Part shown: positions 1-12,000 of the stretch, piece by piece
Numbering within the stretch: position 1 is the stretch's first letter
Layout: the number at the start of each line of letters is the position of its first letter
DNA from: Sipunculus nudus
Lineage: Eukaryota; Annelida; Sipuncula; Golfingiida; Sipunculidae
DNA: 64,000 nucleotides
Direction: 5' to 3'
NCBI GenBank assembly: GCA_026874595.1
Contig: CM049309.1
Span: forward strand, 50,998,079 to 51,062,078
Notes under the pieces: generated by a model
Told to the model about the DNA's origin: nothing
Seen by the model: only the letters and a program-made list of their open reading frames with translations
Database searches by the model: none
Program-made: the position numbers and the translations under genes

Positions 1-296
1 GTGGTTTGTTGTAATATTATTTTTTGCAAAAGTACTTTTAAAAAGTAGAACGGAATGATCAAATGAAACTGATGAGAGAAATTACCATTGGCCTTGTCTG
101 CTCAGAAGATAAGAGGTGACTATCGACGGAAGACCCCCCCCCCCCCCCTTCCCTTGAAATAAGAACAGCCACTGAGTATAGCTGGGGAGAACAAAAACCT
201 CTCCTAGAAAATCATAGTTTTCTTCAAACTTGTCACATGTTATTATATATATTAAATAAATACGAAAAATAATGTTTGTTCCTTTCCAACACCATA
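1..296. other. Unassigned sequence
   Basis: No gene or repeat structure is recognised. It contains a run of about 15 C residues near 134-148. The short minus-strand open frame here has low-complexity composition and no recognisable domain. Confidence 0.5.
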
Positions 297-298
297 TA

Positions 299-476
299 CA
301 GTAAAGCCCCGAAAATCCGACCAACAACAGGACCTCGATGAAGTAGTCGCATTTTCGAGGAGGTCGTCAAAGTGAGGTTTTATATAGAGAGCAAAAAAAG
401 ACCTGGAACACAAACAAGTGGTCGTTATTTTAAGGTGGTTACTTAACCGAGATGGTCCTTAAGCGAGGTTTGACTG
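299..476. mobile_element. Short mariner-type MITE (MITE-A)
   Basis: A 178-bp segment is bounded by TA at 297-298 and TA at 477-478. The left end reads CAGTAAAGCCCCG; the right end, read on the minus strand, is CAGTCAAACCTCGC. Ends starting CAGT and a TA target duplication are typical of Tc1/mariner non-autonomous elements. The interior is short, has repeated GGTCGT/GAGGT-type motifs and no coding capacity. Its right-hand TA is also the left-hand TA of the next element, so the two insertions abut. The terminal repeats are imperfect, so this is an old copy. Confidence 0.6.
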
Positions 477-478
477 TA

Positions 479-1379
479 CAGTCCAGCCCGCTTATTGTCA
501 TGTCGGCGGTACATGCATAAATTATGAAAATAACCGGGATGTGACATTATGCGGGCTTCAACATCGATGTCCTTTTGACTCATAGAAGAAGCATTATATC
601 TCAAATTATATTAAATAAATCGTCAAGAAAAAGGAAACAGAATCGTTTATGAATATTTTTAATGCACAACGGCATATCAAATTACGTTTATGCGCACCTG
701 ACAATTTTTTTCCTGTAAGTTTTTGCCGCATGCTGCAATAACTGACATATTCCGACTTTCCAACAGAAAGAGTCGTAGCGTCTGGGTCATGAGGCCAAAT
801 GTCTGGAAATATGCGGCACAGTTATAACGTTATGCGTAGGCAAACTGTTTAACTAGATAATTATTTCCCCGACTATTGCGCCTTATTTTCTGGATATCTT
901 ATTAATGACTCAAACTTCCATGATCGTCTTTACGACAGGATTGTTGGGGGAGCGGGCATCGTCTTGCCATTGTCTACTTTCTGAAGTTTCGCCGCGATTG
1001 AGGTTTTGGACCGTGTATCTCCTCCAGTACTCACAAAACCTCCAACTTTTCGTGGACCCTAAAAGGGGATTTCCGGTCGTAAGCAACGTTTAGAGCTCGT
1101 GCTTCATATCATCTCTGCAACGTCACCGAGGTGTAAACCACGGCCTTGCAAAGGCCAGGAGTTCATTATGTATGACATGTGATGGCAAACTTGCACTTGT
1201 TAACGTACGAAGAAACGCAATGATGTGGATTACCGTGGTATCTTAAGACGTAAATTAGCTAAGTGACGGGGAGTGACCTACATGCATCACTGCATGCATC
1301 CCATCACTGGGATTTCAGATTTATGTGACAATAAACGGGATTTTCTATTAACCGATATGACACAAAGTGGGCTCGACTG
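479..1379. mobile_element. 901-bp mariner-type non-autonomous element (MITE-B)
   Basis: The segment is bounded by TA at 477-478 and 1380-1381. The left terminus reads CAGTCCAGCCCGCTT and continues TGTCATGTCGG. The right terminus on the minus strand reads CAGTCGAGCCCACTT and continues TGTCATATCGG, giving imperfect terminal inverted repeats of about 30 bp. CAGT ends with TA duplications fit a Tc1/mariner-mobilised element. The interior holds only a 62-residue open frame (905-1093) with no transposase-like features, so any mobility would need a transposase in trans. Assignment rests on termini and target duplication only. Confidence 0.6.
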
Positions 1380-1381
1380 TA

Positions 1382-2418
1382 TATGGTATATGCCCTCCTG
1401 TCCCCTTGAAACGAGGCCCATTCATTAAGAGCACACTCTCGGAAAGAGCAAACTTTTTTTTGTGTTTGATACGTCAACTGATGTAATCGGTATAAAAGAA
1501 TAGTCAGAATGAGAGGTTAAAGTCAGAATTTTGGATATACTTACAAAATAAACGAAACATAAAGCAGATGGACAGATGCGCAACTCTGCACTCTTTTGCA
1601 TGAAATGCTTCTTCTCTTTTGAAACCCATTACGCGTTTACTGTACTTATTAACCTCTGTAACATAGGTAGGTTGTCCCGTTAAAGAATATAATATTTAAG
1701 GCTCGATTCTGGGTACTTTTTAAATTAGATCCTCCGTAAGTACAAAACAATACGAAAACAGGATGGCCAGGAGATCACTGTAACCTGAAATAATGGACTC
1801 TGAAACATAATCTTTGGATCAACGTCTCACATCAGGCTACATCAGCAATCAGATTTGTTTTGCGGAATCGCCTGTTTTTCTGTAGTGAATGTGCATGTAA
1901 TAATGGTAAATATTCTTAACATTTGTTTTCAAACTCAAAGAAACCATTTCATTTGTTAAAATTAAAATATAAAAGTTTTACTTATTCATATGCGTCTTTC
2001 CAGCATTATGCCTAGTCTTCGTGCCTTTCACGTATTTTGTTTTTCTGTATATATATTTATTATATTCGCTCTCTCATACATTCTCTTAATCCAGACCCCT
2101 TGAAACAGTCTATTATTAGTGGCCTCACAGACGTTCATATACTAACAATGAAAATAAGCATCAATCTCCTTGAGCGGCTTAACTTATATACTTGTGATAG
2201 TTATAATACTCTTAATATTCATTATACTTATAATACTTATAATACGGGTACATATCAAACGTTTAATACTTAATACATGATGTACATGATTTGCAAAATT
2301 AAGTGTTTAAAAAAACACGCATTAATATATAATAAACATTAAAGTTAGAGGAAAATATGTTATATGTCATAAGTTGTTCCCAAAGTAACATTTATCGATC
2401 TACGTATATAAATATCTT
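1382..2418. other. Unassigned A+T-rich sequence
   Basis: Apart from short ATAATACTT-type runs near 2205-2275, no gene, RNA or repeat is recognised. The 78-residue frame at 2037-2273 is low-complexity. Confidence 0.5.
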
Positions 2419-2439
2419 AAATGTCATCAGATGACATTT
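2419..2439. repeat. Perfect 10-bp inverted repeat, 1-nt centre
   Basis: AAATGTCATC (2419-2428) and GATGACATTT (2430-2439) are exact reverse complements separated by one base. The site lies just before a candidate signal-peptide reading frame. It could be a dimeric factor-binding site or chance. Confidence 0.5.
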
Positions 2440-2597
2440 GGTCCTAAAGATGACAGTGTTTGTATTGACAGGCGTACTGTGTGTGTACTCTATAACCGCT
2501 GAGCGTGTACTTCTCGGTTACTCTGAAGTGCCTGCAGCAACAATATATATCATCCAACATAAAGCACATAGTTCGGCTCCATCTTATGTGTTACTGG
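2438..2597 (+). CDS. Possible first exon of a secreted protein (weak)
   Basis: I do not recognise this frame. It is listed because its start resembles a signal peptide: a charged MVLK, then MTVFVLTGVLCVYSITAERV. The frame meets a potential splice donor, G|GTAATT, at 2597/2598, before the open frame ends at 2656. The part up to the donor would code about 53 residues. A CAG near 2470 could instead be a splice acceptor, making this an internal exon. No partner exon, domain or cysteine pattern supports it. A chance open frame in A+T-rich DNA is the main alternative. Confidence 0.15.
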
Positions 2598-2659
2598 GTA
2601 ATTTCTTTTTTTATGAATGGCTGGACAAAGTAAGAATCCTGATTGTACGTTTTTAGTTA

Positions 2660-3122
2660 ATATTAAAATCAATTCTTACGTAAAATTGCTTTATTCTCCT
2701 CCTGGTAACATGATCTTTATTTTAATCAACACTGTCATGTCTATTCCCCGGTTACTCGGTGTATGCTGTGGTACGTTTAATATAATCATGCGACTGAAAT
2801 AGTTTCTCTCTTTTTTATCTCCAGCTTACAAAAGCCATTTTTCCGACGCGATCTTTTCTGCAAATACTTATGTTTTATCACAAGTATGTCTTACCAAAAA
2901 ATGTCCAAATGTTGAAACAGCAGGGAATTCCAGACTAATAGTCTGAAGCAAAAAAAAGACAACGGTCGTTTTGTCAGAGGAAAATGTCATGCTCTCACCT
3001 TTTTCCACAATTTACAAAAGTGGTACACTGCAACCTTGGATGCTATTCCTGCAGCAAAATCAACACTCAACTAGATGTTGGCGATCACCGTAGTCACTAG
3101 AAGCTTTCACCCGACTTCCGAA
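2660..3122. other. Unassigned sequence
   Basis: No gene or repeat recognised. Confidence 0.5.
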
Positions 3123-3312
3123 ACTGAGCGATAATGGGGAATCAACTATGTCGTGTACAACTTTTGGCCAAGTTAAGAATAAATTCGGTACAAATCTGTA
3201 ACCCATGTCTCATATTGTGCGCAAAGGTCAATTTTTGATATTTTAGATCTGGTTCATACACGGGCATACGAAAAAGAGGGGTACAATTGCGTTTGATGGT
3301 TTTGCACCCTGG
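3123..3312 (+). repeat. Diverged repeat, copy 1
   Basis: Copy 1 of a degenerate family. The order of landmarks, CTGAGCGATAAT, then ATTGTG followed by CAAAGGTCA, then GCGTTTGATG and TTGCACCCT, is repeated in the copy starting at 3703. No coding frame spans it. Confidence 0.5.
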
Positions 3313-3702
3313 GGGACTTAAGAAAGTCCACTCAGAATAATATTTACGAAATATTGATAGAAATAAAATCTACCCCTATAAGTATCCCCTCCTTACGGGG
3401 AGGCTTAAATTTAATATCTGACGTATGTACGAAGGTGCATTTTGTTACTCCAGCCATTGTCATTGGTGATAGCAGCCGTAGACCTCGTAGTTTAACCTAA
3501 ATAAACTGAATAGGGTTGCACCAGATTTATTCTTATTTTAAGACCTTTCCCAGGTTCATCTATTACACAACCTCCCCTCTGTTACTGTTATATATTAAAC
3601 CTCATGCAGAAATCATATAGCGTTTTGTGCGGCTATGGAACATATGGTCTAGTAAATTAGGTCAATTCGTCACGCATGAGTAATGAAATGCCAAAAGGTC
3701 AG

Positions 3703-3999
3703 AGCTGAGCGATAATAGAGAATCAGATATATGGAGTGTACGACAGCTGCAAATACTTTAGTATGTCACGCGTGACTGATATTGTGTCAAAAGGCCAGTT
3801 TTTGAAAATTATCCATATAAGGATGTACGGGGAATAAAATTTGTTTCAAATTATCAAAAAATTTGAACGATTACATAACCTACCACCTAACAAGCTTCCG
3901 TCGACTGCGTACATGTTACGGGCTAGTGAGTACCGGGGTAAACAATAGGTTATTACCGGGACAAATTACGTTTGATGATGTTATGGTACTGCACCCTAA
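3703..3999 (+). repeat. Diverged repeat, copy 2
   Basis: Copy 2 of the same family as 3123-3312, with landmarks CTGAGCGATAAT, ATTGTGTCAAAAGGCCAG, TACGTTTGATG and CTGCACCCT in the same order. It also has the perfect palindrome GTCACGCGTGAC at 3763-3774. That palindrome and the following ATTGTG..CAAAG.CCAGT block recur in the better-conserved copies at 5.1-5.6 kb. Confidence 0.5.
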
Positions 4000-5090
4000 A
4001 ACGCTGTTTAACATATGAGTAAATTGTAGAATTGCTCAACAACAGCAACTGTGATTACTAACTAGAAGCAGCCTTCTGCAGAATTATCTGTTTTATCATT
4101 TGTTTATGCTTATTTTTACATGCAATGTCAAATACGTTCTGTGTTATTTTTATGTATTTTTTATGTATTATTTTTTATGATTTTTTTTATTTATTTTAAT
4201 GTATGAATTGCAAGTCAACAAAAAATTCCCCAAACTGAAGGCTTATAAATGTTATCCTATCTTATCTTATCTTATCTTATCTTATATGTTAACAACAAAC
4301 AGAGCTGTATACAATCTGGCTCTCAGTAATACTTCATATTATTTATTTATTTATTTCAAAGATGCTTTACCAGAATGGCTCTTTTCAGCAAAATATGCTG
4401 ATTTTCAATAGGGGCTGGGTCCTGTTAACATTTCACTTGTATACACATAAAAGGCAATTTATGTAAAAAATGTAAAATGCTGAATATGAAGATAAATATA
4501 TGAATAGTACTTAAATACCTACATAGAAGTCTAAGATAATTATACACTTTATGATATTAACTAAAACACATACAACAATATACAAACGAGAATATGACAA
4601 TTGCAAACATTAGGTAAGTATATATATATAAATTATAAAAAGTTCCGTTATATTAAACTCTGTATTAGGGCTTAAAAATTGTAAAAGTCAGATATCCAAG
4701 TGGTAACTGATCCCAAAGAGTATGTAGCAGATACATGTATAAATATACATCTAATTATAAAATGTTAGGTGGCGTCGAAAAAGTGTTCGATATCCAAGTT
4801 GACTTGAAAGTAAGCTTATACAAGACATTTGGAGGGCGGTTCTAAGGGGCTTCAAAGGCGCAGTTGTTTCTTCAAATCACTATTAAGCGGAGTGGTTTTC
4901 AGCTGAGATATCATTTGCTATGAAATCTTATAACAGGCAACATGACTACTCTTACATCCTGGTTAAAGAAGTCCCAACTCAAGCGACCACGCAAGGAGGG
5001 ATTACCAGACTCACGTGACTGTGGGTCAGGCGAGAACGCAGTTTTCCAAGTGGCGAACGATCGTTTCGATCATCTAGCAACATCACAACC
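4000..5090. other. Unassigned sequence with a TTATC microsatellite
   Basis: A (CTTAT)n run occupies about 4252-4285. Nothing else is recognised. Confidence 0.5.
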
Positions 5091-5295
5091 TTGTGTCTAA
5101 CAATAGTGTCGGCACCTGGCGGTATAAAAGTAAACTACATGGACATATCTGCGGTGTTCGAAATAACACGTGTTCTTAATTTAGCGCAAATCACGATCCC
5201 GCGAAAAGCGCGAAAATAAAAACCCCGCCAACAAAACCACTTCCACAATATGTCACGCGTGAATTATATTGTGCCCAAAGACCAGTTTTTGAAAA
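5091..5295 (+). repeat. 205-bp direct repeat, copy A
   Basis: Highly similar to 5418-5622, differing by eye at roughly one base in fifteen. Shared blocks include GTGTCGGCACCTGGCGGTAT, AAAGCGCGAAAATAAA and the TATGTCACGCGTGA palindrome region. Cross-similarity to 3760-3815 places it in a dispersed family. It is probably a non-autonomous transposable-element end duplicated in tandem. Confidence 0.75.
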
Positions 5296-5417
5296 CTGCA
5301 ACATCACAACCTGCCAAGCGCCTCCCGGGTGAATACCAGAACTACGATGAAAACACTTGACTTTTGTGTATACAAAATAAAGTTTGTATATAAAACCAGT
5401 CCGCCATTACTCTTCAC

Positions 5418-5622
5418 TTGTGTCCAACAATTGTGTCGGCACCTGGCGGTATAAAAGTAAACTACACGGACATATCTGCGGTGTTCGAAATAACACATGC
5501 TCTTAATTTAGCGCAAATCACGCTCCCGCAAAAAGCGCGAAAATAAAAACCCCGCAATTAAAACCACTTCCACAATATGTCACGCGTGACTTTTATTGTG
5601 CCCAAAGACCAGTCTTTGAAAA
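5418..5622 (+). repeat. 205-bp direct repeat, copy B
   Basis: Second copy of the 5091-5295 repeat, offset about 327 bp. It keeps the full GTCACGCGTGAC palindrome, which copy A has mutated at one end. About 120 bp of unrelated sequence separates the copies. Confidence 0.75.
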
Positions 5623-7462
5623 TTATCCACATAGGAGATGAAAGGCAAACAAGGGGAGAAGTGGGCGATAATGGAGGTCAGTGTTAAGGGACTTGGCAAA
5701 AATAAGGAAAGAAATTATGCCGAAGCCGATTTTTTCGTACAATTTTGTCGGAATTTCGCTAATTCTGATGAACGACAAGATAAAATCTCATATTCGTCAA
5801 ACAAAACCCCGTGACTTTTTCGTAACGGCGCATGTGTATTCGTGACTTATGTTTAACGGCTTTTAAGAGAACAGATCCGCGTTTCTAAAAATCAGACGCC
5901 CTGAAGGTAAGTTCACAGTGGAAATAATTTACACTAACACTAACCGCGGCGGGATGCACAGACCATTCTAAATCCGGATACTGTTACCAGAGGGAAATAT
6001 TCTCATGAATGATATTGATGTTTTATGCACAGGTCACGTTATTTGTCAGAATCTGTTGAAACTGCAATACCAAGTGAATTAACTGATGAATGGCTAAATA
6101 ACCTAACCTTAACACTTTTCATTTAATATATACATTCGATTTTGGGCAATGGTTAATCCGATGTCCTTTGGCGTATTAACACAATAAAAAGCAAATACAT
6201 GTATTAGTATTGTTAAAGGATCTTCAGTACTCTAAAACATTAAACGGTGTCGCCTCAAAGTATTCAGCAGTTCTGGATAATCCATGTAGTAAAACTTAGC
6301 ATCTTATCTGTTTTGTGCAAAATGAGACCCTTTAAAAAAGGCTTCCTCCTCTGTGATTGACGTATGAGCTTCTTTATCCACAAACTGTTAGTAAACAATG
6401 CTCACAAACGGAAGAAACGCGTAAGATGGTTGCATTTACGTGCACCATTTGCAACACTCTAGTTCGTCTGACATGCCGCCAAATGTCATTGAATGTGTGT
6501 GGATTATTTTGTAGGGCCCCCTTATGTTATGAACAAGTAGGTATATAAGCAAAACAAACATTCTGTGTGTGGTGGGATCGGCGTTTTCTGGACTATATTT
6601 ATAAAAGGTTCAAGGGTATTTTGGGTTAAAAGACGTCAGACATTGGAATAGGCCACTTTAAGTGCAAGGAAACAATACGCTGTATCCGCTCTAAAAATCA
6701 GGGGATGTATAAGTGTCTACACAAATTGATGGCTGCCTACCACACGTTACCTGGCTGTCTTTATTTATTGTTATTATTATTGTCATTATTATCATAATTT
6801 TATTGTTGTTTTTGTTGATTCATTAAAAGGACGTCATAATTGTAATACCTCAATCAACGGCCACAGGCACTATAAATTCCTCTCTCATCATCTCTGCATG
6901 TACCCAGCTCATGAACATGGTGACATTAAACTTCTTACAACAAATTATCATTAGACCCAATGGATTCCTGTCAAAATCATTACCTAACAGATGTATAAAG
7001 AATTTGTCCGTCATCCGGTTTGAAGATCAATTAACGTTTTCCCATTTGGGACACTTCTGACCGGAAGAGTAACGGTGGTTTATCTTAATACGACATATCA
7101 GTAAGCATCAGCTGTCAATCATTGCGTTTGGCAGTACGTAGAACCCAAAACAGAAATATGCGGACCTCGATTGTGTCACTGATGCGCAGTTATTGGTCCA
7201 GTTACGGCCCGACTGGCGGGGGTGATAATATCGTTCAATAGTATTCCGATATACGGGAAATAAACGTAGCCTCATTGATAACTATCAGGCTGCCCCGTGT
7301 TTGTTTAGGGATAACATGATGATCTTATTCCATGCTTATATCTGGGTCACGAGTCCTCACTGCTGAAGTGCAGTTAAAGAAAAAAGGGCAGTCAATAGAA
7401 CAGACTTGTACCATGCTTCTTTTACACACAAGACACTATGCCTTAAGGTTGTCCCTGCCCAC
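5623..7462. other. Unassigned sequence
   Basis: No gene, RNA or clear repeat is recognised. A (TTATTA)-rich patch lies near 6765-6810. Confidence 0.5.
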
Positions 7463-7490
7463 TTTCTCTCTCTCTCTCTCTCTCTCTCTG
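7463..7490. repeat. (CT)n microsatellite
   Basis: Uninterrupted CT dinucleotides on the + strand. Confidence 0.95.
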
Positions 7491-9049
7491 CGCGGGTGTG
7501 TGCGTAACTGTATGTGACTGTTTAAAGGTCAACTTGAATTAATTTTCCACCATTGAATTCTAGCTTAATAAAAATAGCTGAACATAACTTAAGTTAATTA
7601 TTTTTTAATTAATAAAACGAACTTTTGGTCAAAGTGAACATGCCAGCATCTAAAGAACCATCAGGAAAGTAATTACCTTCATTTATGTTTTTTTCTGGAG
7701 ATGTTAACGTTTCATGTCTAAAATAACAGCATTAAATAAACCAGCAATACGAATCTTTAGGAGGACCATTAATTATAAAACATCGCCATCGTCTGCTCAG
7801 ATGTAGCGGGGCAGATGCACCAAGTTATTTCTATCTTATTCCATGTTCCAAACGTGCTTAGAAAAGCAAGGCACCAGGTGGGTCAACGGATTCAGAGAAT
7901 ATTTAATCAATAATGTAATACCCATGACAAAAGCAACCTACAACTAACACCAAATAACAACCAGCAGTAAAGACCGGAAAAATTACGTGACATTCATGTT
8001 TTCTAGACAAAAGAGCAGACAGTCGCGCAACTTTTCATTCACAGCCTTGTCATCTAAGATATGCTCAAGAAATGTATTTGTTCATATTAAAACATTTATT
8101 CTTGTTCGCATGATAATACATCTACAAATACATGTTGTTTTAATGCTTTTGGGTTTGAAGTACTACTTTATATATTAAAGAAACCTGTCAAACAATTTTT
8201 TTTCATGTTTTCTGTTAAAGTTTGTTAGATTAATACTATAAGCAATTTATTCCGACATGCAACTTTCCGCCTTAACGCAGAATGGCATCCCCCGTGAGGG
8301 GTTTAGAATTTTTTTGCGTGGTCAGGGTTTAATAAGGACATGGAAATACGAAAATAAAGAATGGAAGATTTCGGTAATTGTAAACTAGCAATGTGAGAAA
8401 CTGTCTGCGGAGGGTTTCGTGGACAGTCTTCCAAGTAGAAACCGAAGGAACGCTCCTGCGATGGCCGCGCCCTCATCCACAAATTATAGTAGGTAAAATC
8501 GGTAGGATCCATGGATGTGAGGGTGCTGCCGGCTGGGTTATTTAATCCGGCCATAAAAATCCGCAGATGTGATGACGGAATCCAACAAATCATTTTTATT
8601 CCTGACGCCTATGACAGTCCTGGCTGTCAGAAATCAGAAATGTCCAAAATGCCGGAAAAAAACTGGGTGATCAGCATGAGAAATCGGTAGGTGTGCGGGC
8701 ATCTCGTCAACCGGCGATACTTTTAGATCGGAATAGATAGGAGGCCGCCTTAAAACTCTAAAATATCATTTATATCGGGGCGCAACCTTTAAAAACAGGG
8801 TATGAGAATGACTTATTTTCTGTTTATACAGATGAAAAAGATTTGACCTGATAGGAGTAATCGCGAGATATATCAAACAAACGTCTTTTTTTATATTTTT
8901 AAGATAGTCGTATGGACCATCCTAAAATTATATGCCAACCGAAGAAAAGTATATGTAAATTGATTTTAAGACAGAAGACATAATGTTGTGCTTGCATGTA
9001 CAGTTACCATTAATCCCTCAATGATAAGTGTAGATATTTGGGAGGTATG
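7491..9049. other. Unassigned; one unrecognised minus-strand frame
   Basis: The minus-strand open frame at 8303-8593 (96 residues) lies in a locally more G+C-rich patch. Its middle part contains RARPSQERSFGFYLEDCP. I recognise no domain and see no convincing splice sites, so it is not called as a gene. Nothing else is seen. Confidence 0.4.
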
Positions 9050-9074
9050 CCCCCCCCCCCCCTCTCTCTCTCTC
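9050..9074. repeat. C-run followed by (CT)n
   Basis: About 13 C residues are followed by CT dinucleotides. Confidence 0.95.
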
Positions 9075-10029
9075 CCCTGTGCTTCAAATGTCCGGATTCT
9101 GTGGACAGATGCGAAAAATAGCGCATGGCATAAATCGAACTCGTCTTAATCTTGTCAGTCATGCTGAATACACGTGTTGCTTTGGTAAGTGGTCTTCATT
9201 CACTTATTTTCTAAGCAAGAAGAAACCTTTTTTCACATGAAGAAAATCCCAGGCATTTTGTGCTCTGGGAATTAAATTAAATTAAATTAAAATCCGAACC
9301 GCATCAGCAACATAAATTACATACATACTGTGAAGAACACCTGCGCAGTAAAAGCTCGCTCTCGCTTTGTTTTATCCCTGCCGTATGGTTTTGTTCTTTG
9401 GAACTCGTCCATAAAAAAAAATCCCACCAAATGTCAGCGCCTGAAATGCGATCCTCGCCATGTTTTGCTGTTTTACTTAACGCCAGGTGGGACCCATGTA
9501 AGTTTCATGTTCTGGTACATCCCGCGCACAGCAGACGACAGTTGCACAGATGGCGGCCATCTTGATTTATTGTTTTACCATAAGATCATATTGCATTACG
9601 TACATAGCGGGTTGTTAAACTATTTGGAGATTTTCTTTAAAAGAGGGCTTGCATTACATAATACCAAAATTCATAGCAACAATAAAGATACATGGTCATC
9701 GCGTGCTTTTAAAAATATCAGTTGAGTTACAATGTACCACGTGAAATTAATTGTTACGATTATAAAGCTGCCTGGATATCAGAACTCTGAAAACAGATAC
9801 CTCACGTTCGTGGTCACCCGAATTCCTTGACTCAGTAAAAATATATATCATAACTGCAGAGTCTGCCGTCATTTAAAATAAAGGACTTAAAAATGATGCT
9901 GAATATATTAAATAATTAAACGTAAGCTAGTGTTTATATTCTGTTATCAGAACTTTACGCTTCAGCTGTGTGGGCCTGAGTTTACCTTCGTAAGATACAC
10001 AAGGCATAGTATGATTTACAGATAATTAG
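9075..10029. other. Unassigned sequence
   Basis: There is a short (TTAAA)n run near 9270-9290. The 131-residue + strand frame at 9330-9725 has no recognisable domain and starts without supporting signals. Confidence 0.45.
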
Positions 10030-10055
10030 ATGTCAAGTAGATAAATGTGCCCGTT
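10030..10055 (+). repeat. Perfect 26-bp direct repeat, copy 1
   Basis: A 26-base segment beginning ATGTCAAGTAG and ending GTGCCCGTT is identical to 10578-10603. Flanks are unrelated. Confidence 0.85.
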
Positions 10056-10577
10056 TTAAGTCGGTGCTTGCTTGATATTTTGTGCTACATGTCACAAGAG
10101 AGGGTGACTTATTTTGTTTCTTACATTTAGACCTTGTCTGGCACCGTCCGAGTACAGGAACATGACCGTGAATTGACCTGGCAATAAATGGAAACAACAT
10201 AATGTATTTACAGAGCCAGGGTCAGTGTTTGCTTCCAGGGTCTCTCCATTATACTCACATAATACTAATAAGGTATAGGCAATGAAGGCGCCATTGTAAA
10301 CGCGATGACTGATCCCGTCCACCAATCAAACCAAAACAACAAATAGGGTGTAACCTAGCAGTGCTTTGAAAAAAAGTAGGCCACATCGGTCCCACTAAAA
10401 TATCTCTGTCTTCGCGTAACCTTTATTAGAACATTAATGTGATTTGCTCCTTGAAATACTTTTTAGTTCTGGGTTTGGAAAGGAACTTCAAAAGCACAAA
10501 CGGAATACTCGAGCATTTTCGTTCTTCAGAATATGGAGGGATAGACCAGTAGCGTACACCATCCCGACGCTCTGATT
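10056..10577. other. Unassigned sequence between 26-bp repeats
   Basis: No gene or mobile-element termini are recognised between the two 26-bp repeats. Confidence 0.45.
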
Positions 10578-10603
10578 ATGTCAAGTAGATAAATGTGCCC
10601 GTT
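10578..10603 (+). repeat. Perfect 26-bp direct repeat, copy 2
   Basis: Identical to 10030-10055, offset 548 bp. Confidence 0.85.
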
Positions 10604-11264
10604 GTCTTGCTAAACAGTAAAGTGCTTTCTCCCTTGCTTTAGGATACTATTTACAATAAGTTGTTGGGTGATCTTATTATATGTGGCTAAGTGTGGCATT
10701 ACCTGGGTATGAGATCGGGGACCAACTGATAGTGCAGCGCACATTTGATGTAATAGTTCATTAGGCAAAGCTTTGATCTTTATACCAACCATATGTAAGA
10801 ACAGCAATATTGGAGCAGTCTGATGAGAAAAACTATCTGATCCAAGACTCGGAGTCAACGTCCATCTAGACGGCCATACAGAAATGTTTTCACCGCTAAC
10901 GCACCCATTATGTGCCATGTATACGAGAGATCCTATCTAACCCGTATTTACGACCAATCTATTTACCGGCACACCCAGTTACCCAGACCGAAGCAAATTG
11001 ACCATAGAGCAGTCTCCTGACGCCTGTGGTTGTGTATGTGATCGGAAAAGGTCCGTCAGTTTGAAAGAGACCCGTATCAGACGTCATTATCAAGAAAACA
11101 CAGAACTTTACTGACAAGAATCTTCTTGGACCGAAGCCACCCGCCTGATGGCTTGCCAGGCGAAGGTGCTGACATCTGTTGTTGAAATTCATCAACATTG
11201 TTCTTTTTACGTGGCACACTTGGCGATTTGAGTTCATTCAATCGAATATAAAACAATGACAAGG
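10604..11264. other. Unassigned; overlapping minus-strand frames
   Basis: Two overlapping minus-strand frames of 61 and 92 residues lie between 10959 and 11262, and a 102-residue frame at 10610-10918. None carries a recognisable domain. Confidence 0.4.
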
Positions 11265-11430
11265 CTATCTGTTATAATGTTCATTACAGTAGTGGTTTCA
11301 TCAAATTAAGGATTGTTAAAGCGGCGCGTTTATTTCTTGTTGCTGAAAGCTTTTCTGGAAAGCATAACTGTTGTTCTTCCTAACCGTCATTCGGAAATAA
11401 CCCTTTAATCTATTTAATGGTCCCGAACAG
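11265..11430 (+). repeat. Degenerate repeat, copy 1
   Basis: It begins around CAGTAGTGGTTTCATCAAAT and ends around ATTTAATGGTCCCGA. The same landmarks recur at 11835-12000 with substantial divergence, suggesting an old duplication. Confidence 0.35.
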
Positions 11431-11531
11431 GTTCAAAGGTTCGCCTTATTGACGACCATGATCTTAGTCTTCATGACTTCACCAAACAATGCTGAAGATT
11501 TAAATATTAGATAAAACATAAGATTATCATT

Positions 11532-11541
11532 ACATTATTAA

Positions 11542-11583
<42 letters not shown>

Positions 11584-11672
11584 CAAAATCATTATTATCA
11601 TTATCAAAATCATTATTATCATTATCAAAATCATTATTATCATTATCAAAATCATTATTATCATTATCATGA
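11532..11672. repeat. (ATT)n and 21-bp tandem repeat
   Basis: An (ATT)n run to about 11580 is followed by four to five copies of a 21-bp unit of the form CATTATTATCATTATCAAAA. Confidence 0.9.
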
Positions 11673-11834
11673 TAGTCTATAGGTCTCTGAGCATGAGAAA
11701 GTTTGTCAATAATTTTTTTTTCATTACTCTTTTTTTTTTCTTTTATGCCAATATGCCCAAATTGTTATTTTGACGGAACACACTGGATGACCGTATGAGC
11801 TCTGTTTAGCGAACGTAAAAATGATAGGAGTCCG

Positions 11835-12000
11835 GTAATAATCTTTATAACAGCAGTGGTTTCATCAGATTATTGATTCTTATAGTAATACGCGTAAATT
11901 CCATTTTGCAGCAAGCTTTCTTATAAACACTCTATGTTTTATCTTCATTCCCCGTCTTTCACAAATTACTTCTATTCGACTAATTTATCTAATGGTATTG
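11835..12000 (+). repeat. Degenerate repeat, copy 2
   Basis: Partner of 11265-11430: CAGCAGTGGTTTCATCAGAT near its start and ATCTAATGGTATTGAG at its end. Confidence 0.35.

Noticed and set aside
9330-9725. 131-residue + strand frame
   Set aside because: The longest frame in its area, but no domain, no splice context and biased composition only in part; not supportable as a gene.
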